Made by a program: the position numbers and the translations under genes. Positions 8,159-17,097 of a stretch of 64,000 nucleotides of DNA are shown piece by piece (within the stretch, counting starts at the first letter, position 1; the number at the start of each line of letters is the position of its first letter). The notes under the pieces are model-generated. The model was not told where the DNA came from. It searched no databases and worked only from the letters and a program-made list of their open reading frames with translations. The stretch covers positions 2,953,895 to 3,017,894 of the forward strand of contig NZ_ASHX02000001.1 of NCBI RefSeq assembly GCF_000478605.2. Reading direction: 5' to 3'. The DNA comes from Streptomyces thermolilacinus SPC6. Lineage in GTDB: Bacteria; Actinomycetota; Actinomycetes; Streptomycetales; Streptomycetaceae.

Positions 8159-9010
8159 CCCCGCCCGGCCCCGCGCCACCGGCAGGTCCGACGGGCTCCC
8201 CCAGTCGCTCCACGAACCGTCGTACACCGCGAGGTCCCCGTACCCGGCCAGCTCCGCGCCCAGGGCCAGGACGCACGCCGTCACGCCCGAGCCGCAGCTG
8301 AACACCAGCCGCTTGTCCCCCTCCCCCACCAGGGGCGCGAACAGCGCGCGCAGCTCGGCCACCGGGCGCATCCGCCCCGCCCCGTCCAGCAGCTCGCCGA
8401 ACGGCAGGTTCACCGCCCCGGGCATGTGCCCGCCGCGCAGCCCGCTACGGGGCTCGGGCTCCGTACCGGCGAAGCGGCCGCGCGTCCGGGCGTCCAGCAC
8501 GCCAGCGCCCGGGTCCGCGAGGGCCTCCGCGACGGCGCCGCTCCCGACGAACCACCCGTCGCGCGGCCGGGCCGTGAACCCGCCCCGCACCGGGGCGGCG
8601 GCGGCCGGGGCGGCGTCCTCCACCGGCAGCCCCGCCGCCGCCCAGCCGGGCAGCCCGCCGTCCAGTACGGCCACCCGGTCGAAGCCCGACGCGCGCAGCA
8701 TCCACCAGGCGCGGGCGGCCGAGTAGATCCCGGCCGCGTCGTACACGACGACCGTGCTCGTGTCGTCCACGCCCAGCTTCCGCACCTCCTCCGTGAACCG
8801 GTCCGCGTCCGGCATCGTGTGCGGCAGCGGCGCGTCCGGGTCCGACATCGGGCCGTCGATGTCGAAGCGCAGCGCGCCCGGGACCCGCCGGGCGACCGCG
8901 CGACGGGCGCCCACGGACGCGTCCAGGACGACCTGTCCGGCCGCCCCGAGCCGCTCCCCCAGCCAGTGCGGGGAGACGAGCGGGCCGGGGAGGTGTTCAC
9001 AAGGGTTCAT
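7982..9010 (-). CDS. Rhodanese-type sulfurtransferase (SseA-like) with run-on C-terminus
   Basis: 342 residues; family members are typically about 280. Two rhodanese domains: an inactive N-terminal one (residues about 10-135, VVLDAS, VVVYDAAGIYSAARAWWMLR) and the catalytic C-terminal one with CGSGVTA, the active-site loop of 3-mercaptopyruvate/thiosulfate sulfurtransferases. The conserved end DWGSPSDLPVARG falls near 8160, but no stop follows there, so the frame runs about 59 residues further, antisense to the broken gene at 7815-8158. ATG 9010 overlaps the stop of the ATP-grasp gene by ATGA, so the two are translationally coupled. Confidence 0.88.
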   Translation of the reverse strand: MNPCEHLPGPLVSPHWLGERLGAAGQVVLDASVGARRAVARRVPGALRFDIDGPMSDPDAPLPHTMPDADRFTEEVRKLGVDDTSTVVVYDAAGIYSAARAWWMLRASGFDRVAVLDGGLPGWAAAGLPVEDAAPAAAAPVRGGFTARPRDGWFVGSGAVAEALADPGAGVLDARTRGRFAGTEPEPRSGLRGGHMPGAVNLPFGELLDGAGRMRPVAELRALFAPLVGEGDKRLVFSCGSGVTACVLALGAELAGYGDLAVYDGSWSDWGSPSDLPVARGRAGSPVELPDQRVPVVVQFEPERDTERPQERGEFVQASRLDDPVQQDAVPVAERFQLDAAP

Positions 9011-10188
9011 GTGCCTTCTTCCTCGGGGGTGTGCGTGGTGACGGTCCCGCGCGACCTGAGCTCGTCGACCGCCGCCGCGCACGCGTCCGCGCCGTCCGCC
9101 GTCAGCAGGGCCATGCCGAGCCGGTCCGCCGACGACCGGAGCGGGGTCACCGGGTCGCCCGGCTCCACCGGCACGTCCCAGTGTTCGAGGCGCCACGCGG
9201 TCGGGGCGGGTGGCGGGGCGACGGCCGTGACGCGGCCGGGCGGCGCCGTGACGAAGACGGTCGCCGCCGCCACCGCGCGGGCGGGCTCCTCGCACGGGCC
9301 CACGCCGACCGGCCAGCCGAGGGCGGCGCGCCGCCAGTCGACGCCCCGGGTGAGGCGTACGAGGTCGGGGATGCCGTCGCCGCCGGGGCGGTTGTGCGTC
9401 TCGATCACGGTGACGCGGTCGCCGTCCACCTTGACCTCGGTGTGGGCCGGGCCGTCGGTGAGACCGACCACGTCGAGCAGTTCCGCTACCGCCCGCTCCA
9501 CGCGTCGCCGCCCGGAGGCGTCCAGCGACGGCGGCGGCATCAGATGGGCGACCTCCACGAACGCCTCGCCCTCGGTGCGCTTCTCCGCGATGCCCAGGCA
9601 GGTGTGGCGCCCGCCCGAGGACAGCGTCTCCACACTGAACTCCCGCCCGTGGACGTACCGTTCGAGCAGGGTCGCGCGGTTCCGTCGGTCGTCGGGCAGG
9701 TCGCCCGGGGCGCGCAGGAGCATGACGGCGTTGCTGCCGGTCCCCGCGACGGGCTTGGCCACCACCGGTGCGCCCGCGCGTGACGGACCGAACAGCCGCG
9801 CCACCGCCTCGGCGTCGTCCCCCGCCGCGAACGGCGGGTTCAGGTGCGGGGCCGCCCGCTCCAGTACGCGCCGCATCTCCAGTTTGTCGCGCGTCGCCCG
9901 TACGACCTCCGGGGGCACGCCCGCCGCCCCGAGGCGCCGCGCTGCCGAGGCGGCGGGTTCGAGGCCGAGTTCGGTGAGCGAGACGACGGCGGCCGGGGCC
10001 AGCGGGCGCAGCACCTCGTCCACGAACGCCCGGAACGTCGGGCCGTGCTGGTAGTCGGCCGTGAGGTGCGCGGCGGCGGGTACGCCGAGCGGGGCGGCGC
10101 CCGGCAGGCGTACGTGGACGACCTCGACGGGCAGCGTGGCCGCCGCCCGGGCGACCGCCGCGTCGGCGCCGAGGACCACGAGCGTCAC
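9007..10188 (-). CDS. ATP-grasp domain ligase-like protein
   Basis: 393 residues. An N-terminal pre-ATP-grasp fold (TLVVLGADAAVARAAATLP) is followed by the ATP-grasp core: GAPVVAKPVAGTGSNAV is the flexible phosphate loop, LERYVHGREFSVETL the hinge, and VKVDGDRVTVIETHNRPGGDG the Mg-binding end with Glu and Asn ligands. It resembles the carbamoyl-phosphate synthase/PurK-like and dipeptide-ligase ATP-grasp enzymes that join a carboxylate to an amine. GTG 10188 has GGAGCGGG upstream; the frame extends to 10239 without better support. Coupled by ATGA overlap to the sulfurtransferase. Substrate unknown. Confidence 0.87.
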   Translation of the reverse strand: MTLVVLGADAAVARAAATLPVEVVHVRLPGAAPLGVPAAAHLTADYQHGPTFRAFVDEVLRPLAPAAVVSLTELGLEPAASAARRLGAAGVPPEVVRATRDKLEMRRVLERAAPHLNPPFAAGDDAEAVARLFGPSRAGAPVVAKPVAGTGSNAVMLLRAPGDLPDDRRNRATLLERYVHGREFSVETLSSGGRHTCLGIAEKRTEGEAFVEVAHLMPPPSLDASGRRRVERAVAELLDVVGLTDGPAHTEVKVDGDRVTVIETHNRPGGDGIPDLVRLTRGVDWRRAALGWPVGVGPCEEPARAVAAATVFVTAPPGRVTAVAPPPAPTAWRLEHWDVPVEPGDPVTPLRSSADRLGMALLTADGADACAAAVDELRSRGTVTTHTPEEEGT

Positions 10189-10375
10189 GGCGCCCGCTCC
10201 GGGGCGCGCACACGGCCGGCGCGGTGACCGTACCCCCACTCCACACGGCCGATCGTAGCCGCCGGTACGCGGCCGGAGGGGGCGTACGACCGCCTTGCCG
10301 GGGGCGGTTGGTCACGGGGCCCGACGCCGGGCCGGGACGGCGACCGTGCGCCGGGCGACCGTGCGCCGGGACGGC

Positions 10376-10419
10376 GACCGGGCGGCCCCGCCACGGTGAC
10401 CGGGCGGCCCCGCCACGGT
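10376..10419. repeat. Two perfect 22-bp tandem copies
   Basis: GACCGGGCGGCCCCGCCACG plus GT occurs at 10376-10397 and again at 10398-10419, inside a 273-base gap that also contains GACCGTGCGCCGGG duplications. The units can form GC hairpins and could act as a terminator for the minus-strand TetR gene. Confidence 0.7.
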
Positions 10420-10461
10420 GACCGCCCGCCCGCCGCCGGGCCCTTCGCGGGCCCGGCCGTC

Positions 10462-11214
10462 TCAGCGGTCCAGCCGCTCCACCAGCACCTGGACCCCGTC
10501 CAGCAGGCGTTCCAGGCCGAAGCGGAACTCGTGGTCGGGGTCGTCGGGACCCTCCATGACGCCGGAGTCCAGCGCCCGCGCCACCGACGGGTACCGCTCG
10601 GGGTCGGCCAGGAGCCGCAGCGCGCGGCCGTAGCGGCCCATGACCTGCTCGGGCGTATCGCCCGTCGCCGCGGCCGCCGCGTCGATGTCGGCCATCAGCC
10701 GGGTCTCGTTGCGCACGAACCCGCCGATCAGCAGGACCACCGAGATCTTGGCGCCCTCGTCCAGCGGCGTGTCCGTCATCGCCGCCATGCCGGTCTCCCA
10801 CCACGCCACCGAGTGCGGCGTGACCGGCGGGCCGGAGACGGGGACGTGCAGCACCCACAGGTTCCGCTGGAACATCGCGCGCTGCGCCCAGGCCCAGGCG
10901 GTCAGGGCCTCGCGCCAGCCGGTGCCGGGCGGCGGCGGGTCGGGGGGCGCGCCGATCGCGGCGTCCTGCATCAGCACGTACAGCTCGTCCTTGGAGCCGA
11001 CATACCGGTACAGCGACATGGTGGAGACGCCGAGTTCCTTCGCGACCCGGCCCATGGAGACCGCCGCGAGCCCCTCGGACGCGGCCACCACGACCGCCGC
11101 GTCCACGATCCGGTGCACGCTCAGGCCGGGCCTCGGCCCCTTGGCGGGGCGTTCGCGCAGGCCCCAGGCGGCTTCTAGGCCGGGCGTGAGCCCCGTGTCG
11201 CCGCTGTCCGCCAC
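10462..11214 (-). CDS. TetR-family repressor of the adjacent DrrAB-type exporter
   Basis: 250 residues. The HTH is near residues 30-80 (SVHRIVDAAVVVAASEGLAA, recognition segment VAKELGVSTMSLYRYVGSKD), and the C-terminal ligand-binding region fits the TetR_C_1 type found with drug exporters. GTG 11214 is preceded by AGGAGGGGTGAGC, the best site in the region. Divergent from the ABC exporter genes, with two palindromic operators in the 114-base gap, so it very probably represses both itself and the transporter and is released by the exported drug. Confidence 0.92.
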   Translation of the reverse strand: MADSGDTGLTPGLEAAWGLRERPAKGPRPGLSVHRIVDAAVVVAASEGLAAVSMGRVAKELGVSTMSLYRYVGSKDELYVLMQDAAIGAPPDPPPPGTGWREALTAWAWAQRAMFQRNLWVLHVPVSGPPVTPHSVAWWETGMAAMTDTPLDEGAKISVVLLIGGFVRNETRLMADIDAAAAATGDTPEQVMGRYGRALRLLADPERYPSVARALDSGVMEGPDDPDHEFRFGLERLLDGVQVLVERLDR

Positions 11215-11274
11215 CGGCTCACCCCTCCTGGACTCCGGCCCGCGCACCGGGCCGCTTGACGCCCATCCTAGTAA

Positions 11275-11311
11275 TGCGTAACCCTTACGCAGTAGCGCGT
11301 ATGTCATACGC
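11275..11311. promoter_or_regulatory. Two tandem TetR operators
   Basis: TGCGTAACCCTTACGCA (11275-11291) and GCGTATGTCATACGC (11297-11311) are perfect inverted repeats whose centres are 21 bases apart. Both share the half-site TACGCAGTA. They lie between the divergent TetR and ABC genes. Confidence 0.85.
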
Positions 11312-11328
11312 AGTAAAGGGGGAGATCC

Positions 11329-12504
11329 ATGCCGGGCAGCACACCGAGCACCTTCCACAGCCGCGAGAGCACCGTCGGCACCGGGGAGACGGGGACCGCC
11401 GTCGAGGCCGTCGGCCTCCGCAAGTCGTACAAGGACCGCCCCGTCCTCGACGGTCTCGACCTGCGCGTGGAGCGGGGCACCGTCTTCGCCCTGCTCGGCC
11501 CGAACGGCGCCGGGAAGACCACCACCGTCCGCGTCCTGGCCACGCTCACCCCGCCGGACGGCGGCAGCGCCCGGGTCGCCGGGTACGACGTGGTGGCCGA
11601 GCGGGCCCGGGTGCGAAGGGCCATCAGCCTCACCGGGCAGTACGCCGCCGTGGACGACCTCCAGACGGGCGCCGAGAACCTGCGCATGATGGCCAGGCTC
11701 TCGGGGCTGTCCCGCCGGGCCGCCCGCCGCCGCGCCGCCGAACTGCTGGAGCGCTTCGGCCTCGACGACGCGGGCGGCCGCCGCGCCGGTACCTACTCGG
11801 GCGGCATGCGGCGGCGGCTGGACCTCGCGGCGGGCCTCGTCGGGAAGCCAGAGGTCGTCTTCCTGGACGAGCCGACGACCGGCCTGGACCCGCGCAGCCG
11901 CCAGGAGCTGTGGCAGGCGGTGCGCGACCTGGCGGCGGGCGGGGCGGCCGTGTTCCTCACCACCCAGTACCTGGAGGAGGCCGACCAGCTGGCCGACCGG
12001 GTGGCCGTCATGGACGGCGGGCGCGTCGTCGCCGAGGGCACGGCCGAGTCGCTCAAGTCCCGCGTGGCGGGCCACCGGCTGGATCTGGTGGCCACCGGCG
12101 CGGAGGCGTACGGGCGCCTGGCGGAGCGGGCGGGGGCGCTGGTCTCAGGAACGACCCTCACCAGGCCGGGTACGGCACCGTGCGGGACGTCCCTCACCGG
12201 GCCCGGCACGGCCCCGACCGGAACGACGACGCCCGCCGGGCCCCGAACGGCCTCGTCCGAACCGGCCCTGCGCCACTCCCCCGGCGACCTCACGCTGGGC
12301 CTGCCCACCGACGGCACCGCCCCGCAGGTCCGGGCGCTGCTCGACGCGCTCGACCCCGGCGGCACGGACATCGCCCGCTTCTCCCTGCACACCGCCACGC
12401 TCGACGACGTGTTCCTGACGCTGACCGGCACGCCGTCCAGCACCGCGTCCACCACCGCGACCACCGCCGCGACCACCGCTTCCGAGGAGACCAGCCGTGT
12501 CTGA
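11329..12504 (+). CDS. DrrA-type drug-export ABC ATPase
   Basis: 391-residue nucleotide-binding subunit. Walker [10 protein letters not shown], signature YSGGMRRRL, Walker [14 protein letters not shown] and the H-loop variant TTQYLEEAD (Gln for His, as in DrrA daunorubicin exporters). The C-terminal domain ends with [10 protein letters not shown], typical of DrrA, then a Thr/Ala/Ser tail. Unusual: about 45 residues of Thr/Gly/Pro/Ala repeats (near 268-315, [18 protein letters not shown]) are inserted before the C-terminal domain. ATG 11329 follows GGGGGAGATCC. Overlaps the permease start by 8 bases. Operators just upstream imply TetR control. Confidence 0.94.
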   Translation: MPGSTPSTFHSRESTVGTGETGTAVEAVGLRKSYKDRPVLDGLDLRVERGTVFALLGPNGAGKTTTVRVLATLTPPDGGSARVAGYDVVAERARVRRAISLTGQYAAVDDLQTGAENLRMMARLSGLSRRAARRRAAELLERFGLDDAGGRRAGTYSGGMRRRLDLAAGLVGKPEVVFLDEPTTGLDPRSRQELWQAVRDLAAGGAAVFLTTQYLEEADQLADRVAVMDGGRVVAEGTAESLKSRVAGHRLDLVATGAEAYGRLAERAGALVSGTTLTRPGTAPCGTSLTGPGTAPTGTTTPAGPRTASSEPALRHSPGDLTLGLPTDGTAPQVRALLDALDPGGTDIARFSLHTATLDDVFLTLTGTPSSTASTTATTAATTASEETSRV

Positions 12505-13249
12505 CGCCGCCCTCACCCTCGTCGGCCGGGGCATCCGGCTCAGCCGCCGCAACATCGACGCGCTGATCACCGCCATGGTGCTGCCGGTGATGCTGATGCT
12601 GGTCTTCGTCTACTTCTTCGGCGGCGCCATCGACACCGGGACGCGCACCTCGTACGTGACGTACGTGGTCCCCGGGGTGCTGCTGCTGTGCGCCGGGTTC
12701 GGCGCGTCCACCACCGCCGTGCGGGTCAGCGAGGACATGAAGGCCGGGATCGTGGACCGGTTCAGGTCGCTGGACGTGGGCGCGACGCCGATCCTCGCCG
12801 GGCACGTCGGGGCGAGCCTCCTGCGGAACGTGCTGTCCACGGGGCTCGTCATCGGCGTCGCGCTCCTGATCGGCTTCCGCCCGGAGGCCGGGTTCGCCGG
12901 GTGGGCGGCGGCGCTGGGGCTGCTGTTCGCGTTCGTGCTGGCCGTGTCGTGGCTGTCGGCGGCGGCCGGACTGCTGGCACGCACCCCGGAGTCGGCGAGC
13001 GGGTTCACCTTCTTCATGATGTTCCTGCCCTACCCGAGCAGCGCGTTCGTCCCGATCGACACGATGCCCGACTGGCTGCACGGCTTCGCCGAGCACCAGC
13101 CCGTCACCCCGGTCATCGAGGCGCTGCGCGGCCTGCTGCTGGACCAGCCGGCGGGCGACGCGCCGTGGACCGCGCTGGCGTGGTGCGGCGGTCTGCTGGC
13201 GGTGGCCCTGGGCCTGTCGGGGGCGCTGTTCCGGGCCCGCACGCGCTGA
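12497..13249 (+). CDS. DrrB-type ABC-2 permease
   Basis: 250 residues with six predicted membrane helices (for example [55 protein letters not shown]). The region around [20 protein letters not shown] is the ABC-2 signature of the DrrB family. It forms the membrane channel for the ATPase encoded just upstream; the 8-base overlap couples their translation. A strong hairpin 50 bases downstream ends the operon. Confidence 0.93.
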   Translation: MSDAALTLVGRGIRLSRRNIDALITAMVLPVMLMLVFVYFFGGAIDTGTRTSYVTYVVPGVLLLCAGFGASTTAVRVSEDMKAGIVDRFRSLDVGATPILAGHVGASLLRNVLSTGLVIGVALLIGFRPEAGFAGWAAALGLLFAFVLAVSWLSAAAGLLARTPESASGFTFFMMFLPYPSSAFVPIDTMPDWLHGFAEHQPVTPVIEALRGLLLDQPAGDAPWTALAWCGGLLAVALGLSGALFRARTR

Positions 13250-13297
13250 CCGCCGCACCCCGGGCCCGTACGCGCCGACCGCACGCCGTACGGATGC

Positions 13298-13322
13298 GGG
13301 GGCGGCCCGCCAGGCCGCCCCC
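13298..13322. terminator. Bidirectional hairpin terminator
   Basis: GGGGGCGGCC, loop CGCCA, GGCCGCCCCC: a perfect 10-bp stem between the convergent permease and acetyltransferase genes. No T-run, as is common in Streptomyces. Confidence 0.75.
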
Positions 13323-13343
13323 ACCCGTCCCGCCGGCTTCCCG

Positions 13344-14612
13344 TCAGAAGATGTCCGGGCACCACGCCCGGCGCGCGGCCCGGAACAGCAGGTCCGCCCG
13401 CGCGGCGGCCCCCGAAGCGCACTCCGCGACCCGGCCCAGCGCCACCAGCCGCTCCACCGACTCGTCGCCCAGGTACAGCGCGCCCAGCTCCGCCACGTCC
13501 AGCTCCAGATCGGCCGACTCCGCCGTGCGCGCGCAGGTGGCGCCCTCCGGGGACGCGTCCAGCCGGTAGCGGCCCCCGGATATGCCCGCCGCGTCCCGCA
13601 CGTCCAGTACCAGCGAGCCGGACGCCCCGTACGTCCGCGCCTCCAACGCCCGTACGACGTCGAGGACGCGCACCCACAGCATGTCCGAGTGCGTCACCGC
13701 CCGCGCGGCCCTCGGGTCCGGCAGGAGCATCGGCAGCAGGTCGTCGGGCGCGCGGTGGCCGCTCTTGACGAACGTCACCCAGTCGATCGCGCACACATAC
13801 CGCCACAGCGCCCGCTCGGCCGCCGCGGTCGTCGCCACCAGGTCCCGCACGGTGAGGGTGAGCAGTGGCTGGTTGCCGTCGTCCCACCCCTCGTCGGCGG
13901 CGTACGTGACGTACCCCTCCACCGCCCCGGACGCGGCGCGGTACATGGCGTGGAACGGCTCCCGCCAGGGGTCATCGGGCACCAGGTTCCAGCCGGTTCG
14001 GCGCTCCCAGTCGCGCGGGCAGCGGCTCACCATGCCGTGCCGCACCGCACGCGCCCCGTCGTACACCTCGGGACCGATCTCGCGCAGGGTCGCGCCGTCC
14101 ACGAGGTCGATCCGGCCGCCGTCCTCCGGGCCGGACCAGCGCGGGTCAAGGGCGGCGCGGCGCAGGTCCACCTTCCACTGGGTGAACCGGCTGGCCGGTC
14201 CGAAACCGAACCTGCCGTAGATCGGGTACTCGGCGGCGATCAGCGTGGAGAGCACGTCACCGCGCTCCCGGGCCGCCGCGAACTCGGCGTCCATCATCCG
14301 GGAGAGCATGCCCCGGCGGCGGTGCGTCGGCGACACGGACACGTTGGTGATCGCGGTCGATGCCACGGGCGCGCCGCCGACCGCCGTCACCTCCTGCGCG
14401 AACGACCGGAACGTCGCCACGCAGCGCCCGCCGTCGAACACCCCGCGCATCCGCGACAGGTCGTAGTACGGCAGCCGCACCGCGACCTCCTCCGGGGAGG
14501 GCGTCGGGGGGCGTACGAAACCGGTGTGCAGCGCGCGTATCCAGTCGGGCACGTCCTCTTCGGTGAGGGTGCGCTGGACGAGGACGCCGGAAAGGGCGGG
14601 TGCGGACGTCAT
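13344..14612 (-). CDS. Eis-like GNAT N-acetyltransferase
   Basis: 422 residues, the size of the Eis family. The N-terminal GNAT domain contains the acetyl-CoA pyrophosphate loop [17 protein letters not shown]; a second GNAT-like domain lacks this loop, and a sterol-carrier-like third domain follows. The protein ends in CPDIF; in Eis the free C-terminal carboxylate of this Phe helps catalysis. Known Eis enzymes acetylate aminoglycosides and lysine side chains of proteins; which applies here is unknown. ATG 14612 (MTSAPAL) chosen; ATG 14621 is an alternative. Confidence 0.92.
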   Translation of the reverse strand: MTSAPALSGVLVQRTLTEEDVPDWIRALHTGFVRPPTPSPEEVAVRLPYYDLSRMRGVFDGGRCVATFRSFAQEVTAVGGAPVASTAITNVSVSPTHRRRGMLSRMMDAEFAAARERGDVLSTLIAAEYPIYGRFGFGPASRFTQWKVDLRRAALDPRWSGPEDGGRIDLVDGATLREIGPEVYDGARAVRHGMVSRCPRDWERRTGWNLVPDDPWREPFHAMYRAASGAVEGYVTYAADEGWDDGNQPLLTLTVRDLVATTAAAERALWRYVCAIDWVTFVKSGHRAPDDLLPMLLPDPRAARAVTHSDMLWVRVLDVVRALEARTYGASGSLVLDVRDAAGISGGRYRLDASPEGATCARTAESADLELDVAELGALYLGDESVERLVALGRVAECASGAAARADLLFRAARRAWCPDIF

Positions 14613-14733
14613 GGCGACCACGCTAGACAGCCGCCCGGCCCGCCCGCATCAGGGTTTTCCCCCCGCCCGTCCCCCACCGGACCCCGAGGCCCCCGGCCCG
14701 GAAACCCCGAGAACCTGAGACCCCCAAGAACTC

Positions 14734-14769
14734 CGAGGCACCCGAGGCACCCGAGGCACCCGAGGCACC
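14734..14769. repeat. Four perfect 9-bp tandem repeats
   Basis: CGAGGCACC occurs four times head-to-tail, just past the 3' end of rsiG, in non-coding sequence. Confidence 0.85.
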
Positions 14770-14782
14770 GAGATCCCGATGC

Positions 14783-15514
14783 TCAAGCCAGCAGGTCGTC
14801 CACCTGGGCCTCGCCGTCGCGGTACCGGCGGGCGATCTCCGCGCTGCAGTCGTCCGCCGTGCGCTGGAGCTCCTGGCGGCGCCGCGACACGACCTGCTCG
14901 TACCCGGCCAGCCGGCCCATGGCCTCGCCCAGTTCCTCGTCCGTACGGGCCGCGAGGTCGGACAGCTCCACCTCGGCGAGCATCTCGGCGGCCAGCAGCC
15001 GGTACTCCTCGCTGCGCGGCGTGGACAGCGTCACGTGCCGGGCCGAGCTGGGGCGGCGGCCCGACGGCGCGTCCGCGAGGATCTCCGAAAGCCGGTGCAT
15101 GACCGACACTTCGGGCGCCGCCCTGCGGGCCAGTTCCGCGCGGAGAATGTCGATACGGCCCTGCAACAGCCGCCGCACATAGCTCAGATCGGCCTCGTCG
15201 GTGTGCGAGTCCCGTCGCAGCGCCCGCAGTTCGTCCAGGCGGAGCGTCCTCAGGTCGGGCGACACGGCGGTCTCCTGTGGTCGTACGGCCGCCAGCGCGG
15301 CGAAGCCGACGGCCCGCGTCGTCCCGGCGGCGGCCCGGGTGGTCCCGGCGACGCCACGGGGCGTCCCGGCCGACGCGCGGGCGGCGGCGGGCGGTTCGTA
15401 CGCGGGCGGTTCGGCGGCGGGCCGCTGTATCGGCGGACGGGACCGCTCGGACGCGGGCCCGGCACAGGTGGTCGATGCGGTGCCGGGCTGGTGCCCGGCG
15501 CCAGATGTGCTCAT
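14783..15514 (-). CDS. rsiG: Anti-sigma factor RsiG (AmfC), c-di-GMP-dependent partner of WhiG
   Basis: 243 residues. A disordered Pro/Ala/Thr-rich N-terminal ~80 residues precedes an antiparallel helical hairpin. Each helix carries the c-di-GMP-binding pattern E(X)3S(X)2R(X)3Q(X)3D: E107/S111/R114/Q118/D122 and E206/S210/R213/Q217/D221. Two copies are what is established for Streptomyces RsiG, which, when loaded with c-di-GMP, holds the sporulation sigma factor WhiG inactive. Older annotation is 'aerial mycelium formation protein AmfC'. ATG 15514 (MSTSGAGH) is favoured; the frame continues upstream without coding character. Divergent from dtd. Confidence 0.93.
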   Translation of the reverse strand: MSTSGAGHQPGTASTTCAGPASERSRPPIQRPAAEPPAYEPPAAARASAGTPRGVAGTTRAAAGTTRAVGFAALAAVRPQETAVSPDLRTLRLDELRALRRDSHTDEADLSYVRRLLQGRIDILRAELARRAAPEVSVMHRLSEILADAPSGRRPSSARHVTLSTPRSEEYRLLAAEMLAEVELSDLAARTDEELGEAMGRLAGYEQVVSRRRQELQRTADDCSAEIARRYRDGEAQVDDLLA

Positions 15515-15629
15515 GGTGTTCCGTCCCCTCGACCGGTGCTTCAAGCGCACCGCCTGACAGGCATGGTGCCACTCCGCCATGCGATGCGCAGTCGTGTGCA
15601 CCCGTTCGGCCCTCGGTAAGTTGGGGGCC

Positions 15630-16055
15630 ATGCGAGCAGTGGTACAGAGGGTGCACGGGGCACGGGTCGAGGTCGCGGGCGAGACCGTCGGGGAGATCAC
15701 CGGCGAGGGGCTCTGCGTCCTCGTCGGCGTCACCCACGACGACACCCCCGAGAAGGCCGCGCGGCTGGCGCGGAAGCTGTGGAGCCTGCGCGTGCTGGAC
15801 GGCGAGAAGTCCTGCTCGGACGTGAACGCGCCGCTGCTCGTGATCTCCCAGTTCACGCTGTACGGGGACGCCCGCAAGGGCCGCCGCCCCACGTGGAACG
15901 CGGCGGCGCCGGGGCCGGTGGCCGAGCCGCTGGTGGACGAGGTCGTGGCGCGGCTGAGGGAGGCGGGCGCGACCGTGGCGACGGGCCGGTTCGGCGCGGA
16001 GATGCGGGTCTCCCTCACCAACCACGGCCCGTTCACGGTCCTGGTCGAGGTCTGA
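15630..16055 (+). CDS. dtd: D-aminoacyl-tRNA deacylase
   Basis: 141 residues, full family length. Starts MRAVVQRV and contains the two hallmark motifs: SQFTLYGD (SQxxL, substrate-binding Ser/Gln/Thr) and NHGPFT (the Gly-Pro motif that enforces chirality). The enzyme removes D-amino acids, and glycine mischarged on tRNA-Ala, from tRNAs in the cytoplasm. ATG 15630 is the only start consistent with the family. Its 3' end is 3 bases from the convergent folate-binding protein gene. Confidence 0.96.
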   Translation: MRAVVQRVHGARVEVAGETVGEITGEGLCVLVGVTHDDTPEKAARLARKLWSLRVLDGEKSCSDVNAPLLVISQFTLYGDARKGRRPTWNAAAPGPVAEPLVDEVVARLREAGATVATGRFGAEMRVSLTNHGPFTVLVEV

Positions 16056-16058
16056 GCG

Positions 16059-17042
16059 CTACGGCTCGACGACCGTCTCCTGCGCGGCGGCCGTGCCCTC
16101 GCCGACGACCAGCGGCGCGTCCACCGGCACGTTCCGCTTCACCAGGGCGAGCGCGATCGGGCCCAGCTCGTAGTGGCGCACCGCCGTGGTGACGAAGCCG
16201 AGCTGCCGCCCGTCCGGGCCGTCGGACGCGAGCCGTACGGACGCCCCGTGCGGCGGCAGGTGCACCTCGCTGCCGTCCAGGTGCAGGAAGACCAGGCGGC
16301 GCGGCGGCTTCCCCAGGTTGTGGACGCGCGCGACGGTCTCCTGGCCCCGGTAGCAGCCCTTCTGGAGGTGGACGGCCTGCCCGATGAGGCCGATCTCGTG
16401 CGGGATCGTGCGGTGGTCGGTCTCGAAGCCGAGCCGCGGCCGGTGCGCCTCCACGCGCAGCGCCTCGTACGCGAGGAGCCCTGCGGCCGGGCCGTGCTGA
16501 GCGGCGTACGCCTCCAGTCCGGCGCGCGGCAGGAACACCTCGCGGCCGTGCGGGACCTCCCGGACGACCGCGCCGTCCGGGACCTCGGCGATCGACCCGG
16601 CGGGCAGGTGCACGACGGCGTACTCGTCCGTGCGGTCGGCGACCTCGACCCGGTAGAAGAACCTCATCGACTCCAGGTACGCGATCAGCGCCTCGCGCGT
16701 GCCCGGCTCGACGTGCGCCCACACGGTGGTGCCGTCGTCCACCAGGTACAGGGCGTGCTCGATGTGGCCGTTCGCGGAAAGGATCAGCGCGTCCGCGGCG
16801 CGGCCCGCGGGCAGCTCGCTGACGTGCTGGGTGAGCAGCAGGTGCAGCCAGCTCAGCCGGTCCTCGCCGCTGACGGTGACGACACCGCGGTGCGAGAGGT
16901 CCACGAGGCCGCTGCCGCCGACGAGGGCGCGCTGCTCGCGGAACGGGTCGCCGTAGTGCGCGGCGACACCTTCGTCGCGCCCCTCGGCGGGGACGGCGCC
17001 GGGCAGGGACAGCAGGGGGCTGGTCGGTGAAGGTCGCTGCAT
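16059..17042 (-). CDS. ygfZ: YgfZ/GcvT-like folate-binding iron-sulfur cluster protein
   Basis: 327 residues. The hallmark KGCYRGQE motif (as QKGCYRGQETVARVHN) with its conserved Cys is present, as is the GcvT-type N-terminal barrel (LVDLSHRGVVTVSGEDRLSW). YgfZ proteins bind tetrahydrofolate and help repair or assemble certain Fe-S enzymes such as MiaB-type methylthiotransferases. ATG 17042 with MQRPSPTSP. Same strand as nur, 55 bases downstream of it. Confidence 0.92.
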   Translation of the reverse strand: MQRPSPTSPLLSLPGAVPAEGRDEGVAAHYGDPFREQRALVGGSGLVDLSHRGVVTVSGEDRLSWLHLLLTQHVSELPAGRAADALILSANGHIEHALYLVDDGTTVWAHVEPGTREALIAYLESMRFFYRVEVADRTDEYAVVHLPAGSIAEVPDGAVVREVPHGREVFLPRAGLEAYAAQHGPAAGLLAYEALRVEAHRPRLGFETDHRTIPHEIGLIGQAVHLQKGCYRGQETVARVHNLGKPPRRLVFLHLDGSEVHLPPHGASVRLASDGPDGRQLGFVTTAVRHYELGPIALALVKRNVPVDAPLVVGEGTAAAQETVVEP

Positions 17043-17097
17043 GGCGTCCAGCCTACGACTCGCCGTTCGACCCGTACGATTCGCCGTCCGCCGCCTG

